Shown here piece by piece: positions 5,775 through 7,245 of a stretch of DNA of 7,245 nucleotides. The position numbers and the translations under genes are program-made. The stretch covers positions 1-7,245 of the forward strand of contig JAHWHQ010000075.1 in assembly GCA_019323195.1 (NCBI GenBank). The letters run 5' to 3'. This DNA is from Candidatus Woesearchaeota archaeon (GTDB lineage Archaea; Nanobdellota; Nanobdellia; Woesearchaeales; JACPBV01). The notes under the pieces are model-generated. The model made no database searches. It was not told the DNA's origin and worked only from the letters and a program-made list of their open reading frames with translations. Every line of letters starts with the position of its first letter. Within the stretch, counting starts at the first letter, position 1.

Positions 5775-6644
5775 TCAAATCACCCATAGCATAAGGTTCC
5801 CTACAAATAAGCTTACGATAAAAGCTATCAGGAAGCTTGGGACAAAAGGGATGCCTTCCTTCACAAGCACCTTCCTGATCTTCTTCTTCCTGTATAGTTC
5901 AACAAGTTTCCTTATCTGTTTCTTCTCTATGCCCAGGTCTTTAGGCCCGCAGATATATTCTCCCTTATGTCTTATCTCCTTTACGATCCAGTCACCTTCA
6001 GTCAGTCTGTCCGGCTTTACCTCCTTGATCATGCATGTTTTTTCTATGGCTTTTACAAATATCCACAGGTAAAATGTCAGGAGAACTATCAGCAGAAGGG
6101 CAAGGAAAAATGAGCTGAAGACGCTTCCTGTTGTAGATATGAACAGGACGATCATCAGGACAGCAAAGGCAAAGATATAGATCCTAAATCTTATTATATT
6201 AGCGCTGTGCGATATCCTCCTGAACTCCCTTAAAAAATTCCGTCTGTTCCTGAAAGCCAATATCAGGCTCCACATCAGGCCGTATATCGCCCCTATCAAT
6301 AACGCATTTATCAGGAAGCTTATCAGGAACGGAAACCCTGTAATCCTTACATTAAGTCCCATAAGAGCCCCGATTCCCATCAGGACCTTGCTGTCCCCTC
6401 CTCCCCACTGTCCTGCATAGAACATCACTAAGGCTATTATCAGGAAGAGGAGCAGTCCTGCAAGGCTATTGATGATAAACCAGTAGTCTGAGTATATAAA
6501 GGCAAAAAGCAGGTTAAGCCCCACTCCTGTGATGATAAGCCCATAGCTAAGCCAGTCAGGGACCTCTCTTGTTCTTATGTCAGTTACCGAAGCTGTTATA
6601 AGCCCTAATAGGGTTACAACCACCAAAATGATCATATAAACCAT
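5775..6644 (-). CDS. A24-family prepilin/preflagellin peptidase, archaeal type
   Basis: 289 residues, strongly hydrophobic, with about six to seven membrane segments. This family of aspartic membrane proteases cuts class III signal peptides of archaeal pilins and archaellins on the cytoplasmic side. The two catalytic aspartates are visible: Asp22 in SVTDIRTREVPDW and Asp84 in the GxGD motif (GGGDSKV, residues 81-87). Residues 85-200 hold further membrane helices. Residues 203-265 form a charged cytoplasmic region (LTEGDWIVKEI...GPKDLGIEKKQIRKLVELYRKKK), followed by a last helix at about 268-288. This insertion is typical of the archaeal type II C-terminal extension, absent from short bacterial TadV-like forms. 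No pilin, ATPase or membrane platform gene is adjacent; the nearest possible substrates are the surface proteins downstream. An alternative start at Met4 is possible. Identification is confident; substrates are unknown. Confidence 0.93.
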   Translation of the reverse strand: MVYMIILVVVTLLGLITASVTDIRTREVPDWLSYGLIITGVGLNLLFAFIYSDYWFIINSLAGLLLFLIIALVMFYAGQWGGGDSKVLMGIGALMGLNVRITGFPFLISFLINALLIGAIYGLMWSLILAFRNRRNFLREFRRISHSANIIRFRIYIFAFAVLMIVLFISTTGSVFSSFFLALLLIVLLTFYLWIFVKAIEKTCMIKEVKPDRLTEGDWIVKEIRHKGEYICGPKDLGIEKKQIRKLVELYRKKKIRKVLVKEGIPFVPSFLIAFIVSLFVGNLMLWVI

Positions 6645-6666
6645 CTTATCAATATTAAAAACAAGA

Positions 6667-6694
6667 AACTTTTAAAAAATCTTTGATTTTTTAA
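6667..6694 (-). promoter_or_regulatory. AT-rich promoter and 23-bp dyad upstream of the prepilin peptidase
   Basis: TTAAAAAATC (6672-6681) and GATTTTTTAA (6685-6694) form a perfect 10-bp inverted repeat around TTT. On the minus strand its inner arm merges with a TATA-like run, TTTTTTAAAAG, about 25-30 bases before the ATG at 6644, which implies a very short leader. The dyad could be an operator or only a by-product of A/T-rich promoter DNA. Confidence 0.4.
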
Positions 6695-6769
6695 GCGGTT
6701 TTGGAAACTATATGAAAATAAATTAATTTTCGTATTTAATAAAAATGAAGTTAATTTCTTTTCATAATA

Positions 6770-6961
6770 AGCAAATGAATTTTGGATGGTTGAAAGCTCC
6801 GATTATTAAATTAGGCTGGCAGAAATCCCCTGCGTTTACGTAAGGGGATGAATGCCAGTCTTATTTCCTAAAAATTTACATCAAAATATCAGCCCCGAAC
6901 AATCCCCACCCTTTAGGGTTGGGGTAGGGGCTGATGTAAATTTTTTTGAAATTCATTTGCT
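6770..6961. mobile_element. Hairpin-rich, non-coding palindromic element (possible IS200/IS605-derived PATE)
   Basis: A 13-bp inverted repeat, AGCAAATGAATTT, bounds 192 bases (6770-6782, 6949-6961). Inside are two strong hairpins. The first, 6813-6861, pairs AGGCTGGCA with TGCCAGTCT, has a symmetric GAA/GAA internal loop, pairs ATCCCCT with AGGGGAT, and closes on TTTA. The second, 6870-6945, pairs AAAAATTTACAT with its complement, then CAGCCCC with GGGGCTG, then CCCCACCC with GGGTTGGGG, again with a TTTA loop. C-rich/G-rich hairpins with TTTA loops next to GAA are familiar at the ends of archaeal IS200/IS605 (TnpA/TnpB) elements and their gene-less derivatives. No transposase gene is present and no target duplication is visible, as expected for that family. 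A structured RNA is the main alternative. Confidence 0.5.
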
Positions 6962-7088
6962 ACAACTAAAAAACAGAAAAGGCAGGGGGTTGTATAACTT
7001 CTTAGCTCTGGAGTTATCTATCAAGAGGATTTCCTGAAGGCTGTTTTAAAGATTCACCTCTGGAAGCATATCTTTTCTTGGGAGATAT
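6962..7088. other. Non-coding stretch with no assigned function
   Basis: No convincing reading frame on either strand. A weak hairpin, ATAACT (6994-6999) with AGTTAT (7012-7017), is the only structure noted. Together with the palindromic element and the promoter region it makes about 440 bases without a clear gene between 6645 and 7088. Confidence 0.4.
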
Positions 7089-7193
7089 CTATCTTATCAC
7101 AGACCAGTCTATGCAAACCAGCAGCAACAGCAGTATTAAGATTATCTCTATTATCGCTGCTATCAGCGGCTCTTCAATATCCGGACTGAGAAT
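7089..7193 (-). CDS. Possible 34-residue single-pass membrane peptide with ATT start
   Basis: On the minus strand AAGGAGGT is followed by five A and then ATT, opening a frame that ends at TAG (7091-7089). The peptide would read (M)LSPDIEEPLIAAIIEII, then LILLLLLVCIDWSVIR: an acidic start, a hydrophobic helix of about 17-19 residues, and a short polar end. The strong, well-spaced Shine-Dalgarno points to real initiation here, but no ATG, GTG or TTG is in place and a TAA stands just upstream in the same frame. ATT starts are rare (the textbook case is bacterial infC). Alternatives are chance, a sequencing error at the start codon, or the decayed end of an older gene. I do not recognise a family. 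Confidence 0.3.
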   Translation of the reverse strand: MLSPDIEEPLIAAIIEIILILLLLLVCIDWSVIR

Positions 7194-7245
7194 TTTTTAC
7201 CTCCTTCTGTGTGGAAGGTTTTGTTTTTGTTCTCTCCCAAGCTTC

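Noticed and set aside
7111..7245. Plus-strand frame open to the window edge from an ATG at 7111
   Set aside because: Opposite strand to every supported gene, no ribosome binding site, low-complexity Ser/Ile and Cys/Phe composition consistent with an antisense shadow.
7163..7245. C-terminal ends of an upstream minus-strand gene: frames ending in TGA at 7174 and at 7163
   Set aside because: Two frames are open over only 24-27 codons to the edge and nothing distinguishes them, so no gene is called.

Overview
The window looks like a piece of an uncultivated archaeal chromosome, probably a DPANN-type lineage (Woesearchaeota/Pacearchaeota-like). This rests on family resemblance, not on a marker gene. 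Supporting signs are an archaeal A24 prepilin peptidase with the archaeal-type C-terminal extension, TATA/BRE-like promoters close to start codons, a 48-residue ribbon-helix-helix (RHH) protein, and large secreted LamG and thrombospondin-type-3 proteins of the style common in those genomes. All supported genes lie on the minus strand, so transcription runs from high to low coordinates.

Layout in transcription order. (1) 7245-7089: the end of an unidentified upstream region and a possible 34-residue single-pass membrane peptide whose only in-frame start would be ATT after a strong Shine-Dalgarno. (2) 6961-6645: a non-coding, hairpin-rich element bounded by a 13-bp inverted repeat, resembling IS200/IS605-type palindromic ends, then the AT-rich promoter of the next gene. 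(3) 6644-5775: the prepilin peptidase. (4) 5594-5526: a repeat-rich candidate operator and promoter. (5) 5526-4449: a tiny RHH protein gene overlapping by 17 bp a gene for a secreted-then-membrane protein with calcium-binding-type repeats and a Tyr/Pro/Gly/Arg-rich cytoplasmic tail. (6) 4458-4275: a 164-bp foldback (MITE-like) insertion with 16-bp inverted ends and a 10-bp target duplication, inserted exactly at the stop codon of the preceding gene. (7) 4219-2627: a membrane-anchored LamG-domain protein ending in three copies of a short beta-type repeat. (8) 2591-1: a very large, incomplete surface protein built from phage-tail-fibre-like modules (at least 863 residues), 35 bp downstream and probably in the same transcript.

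Taken together this is a cell-surface locus: a peptidase that matures pilin-like signal sequences, a regulator coupled to a calcium-binding membrane protein, and two long extracellular proteins likely to act in adhesion or surface structure. That functional link is inferred from gene order and domain types. No rRNA, tRNA or CRISPR array was found.
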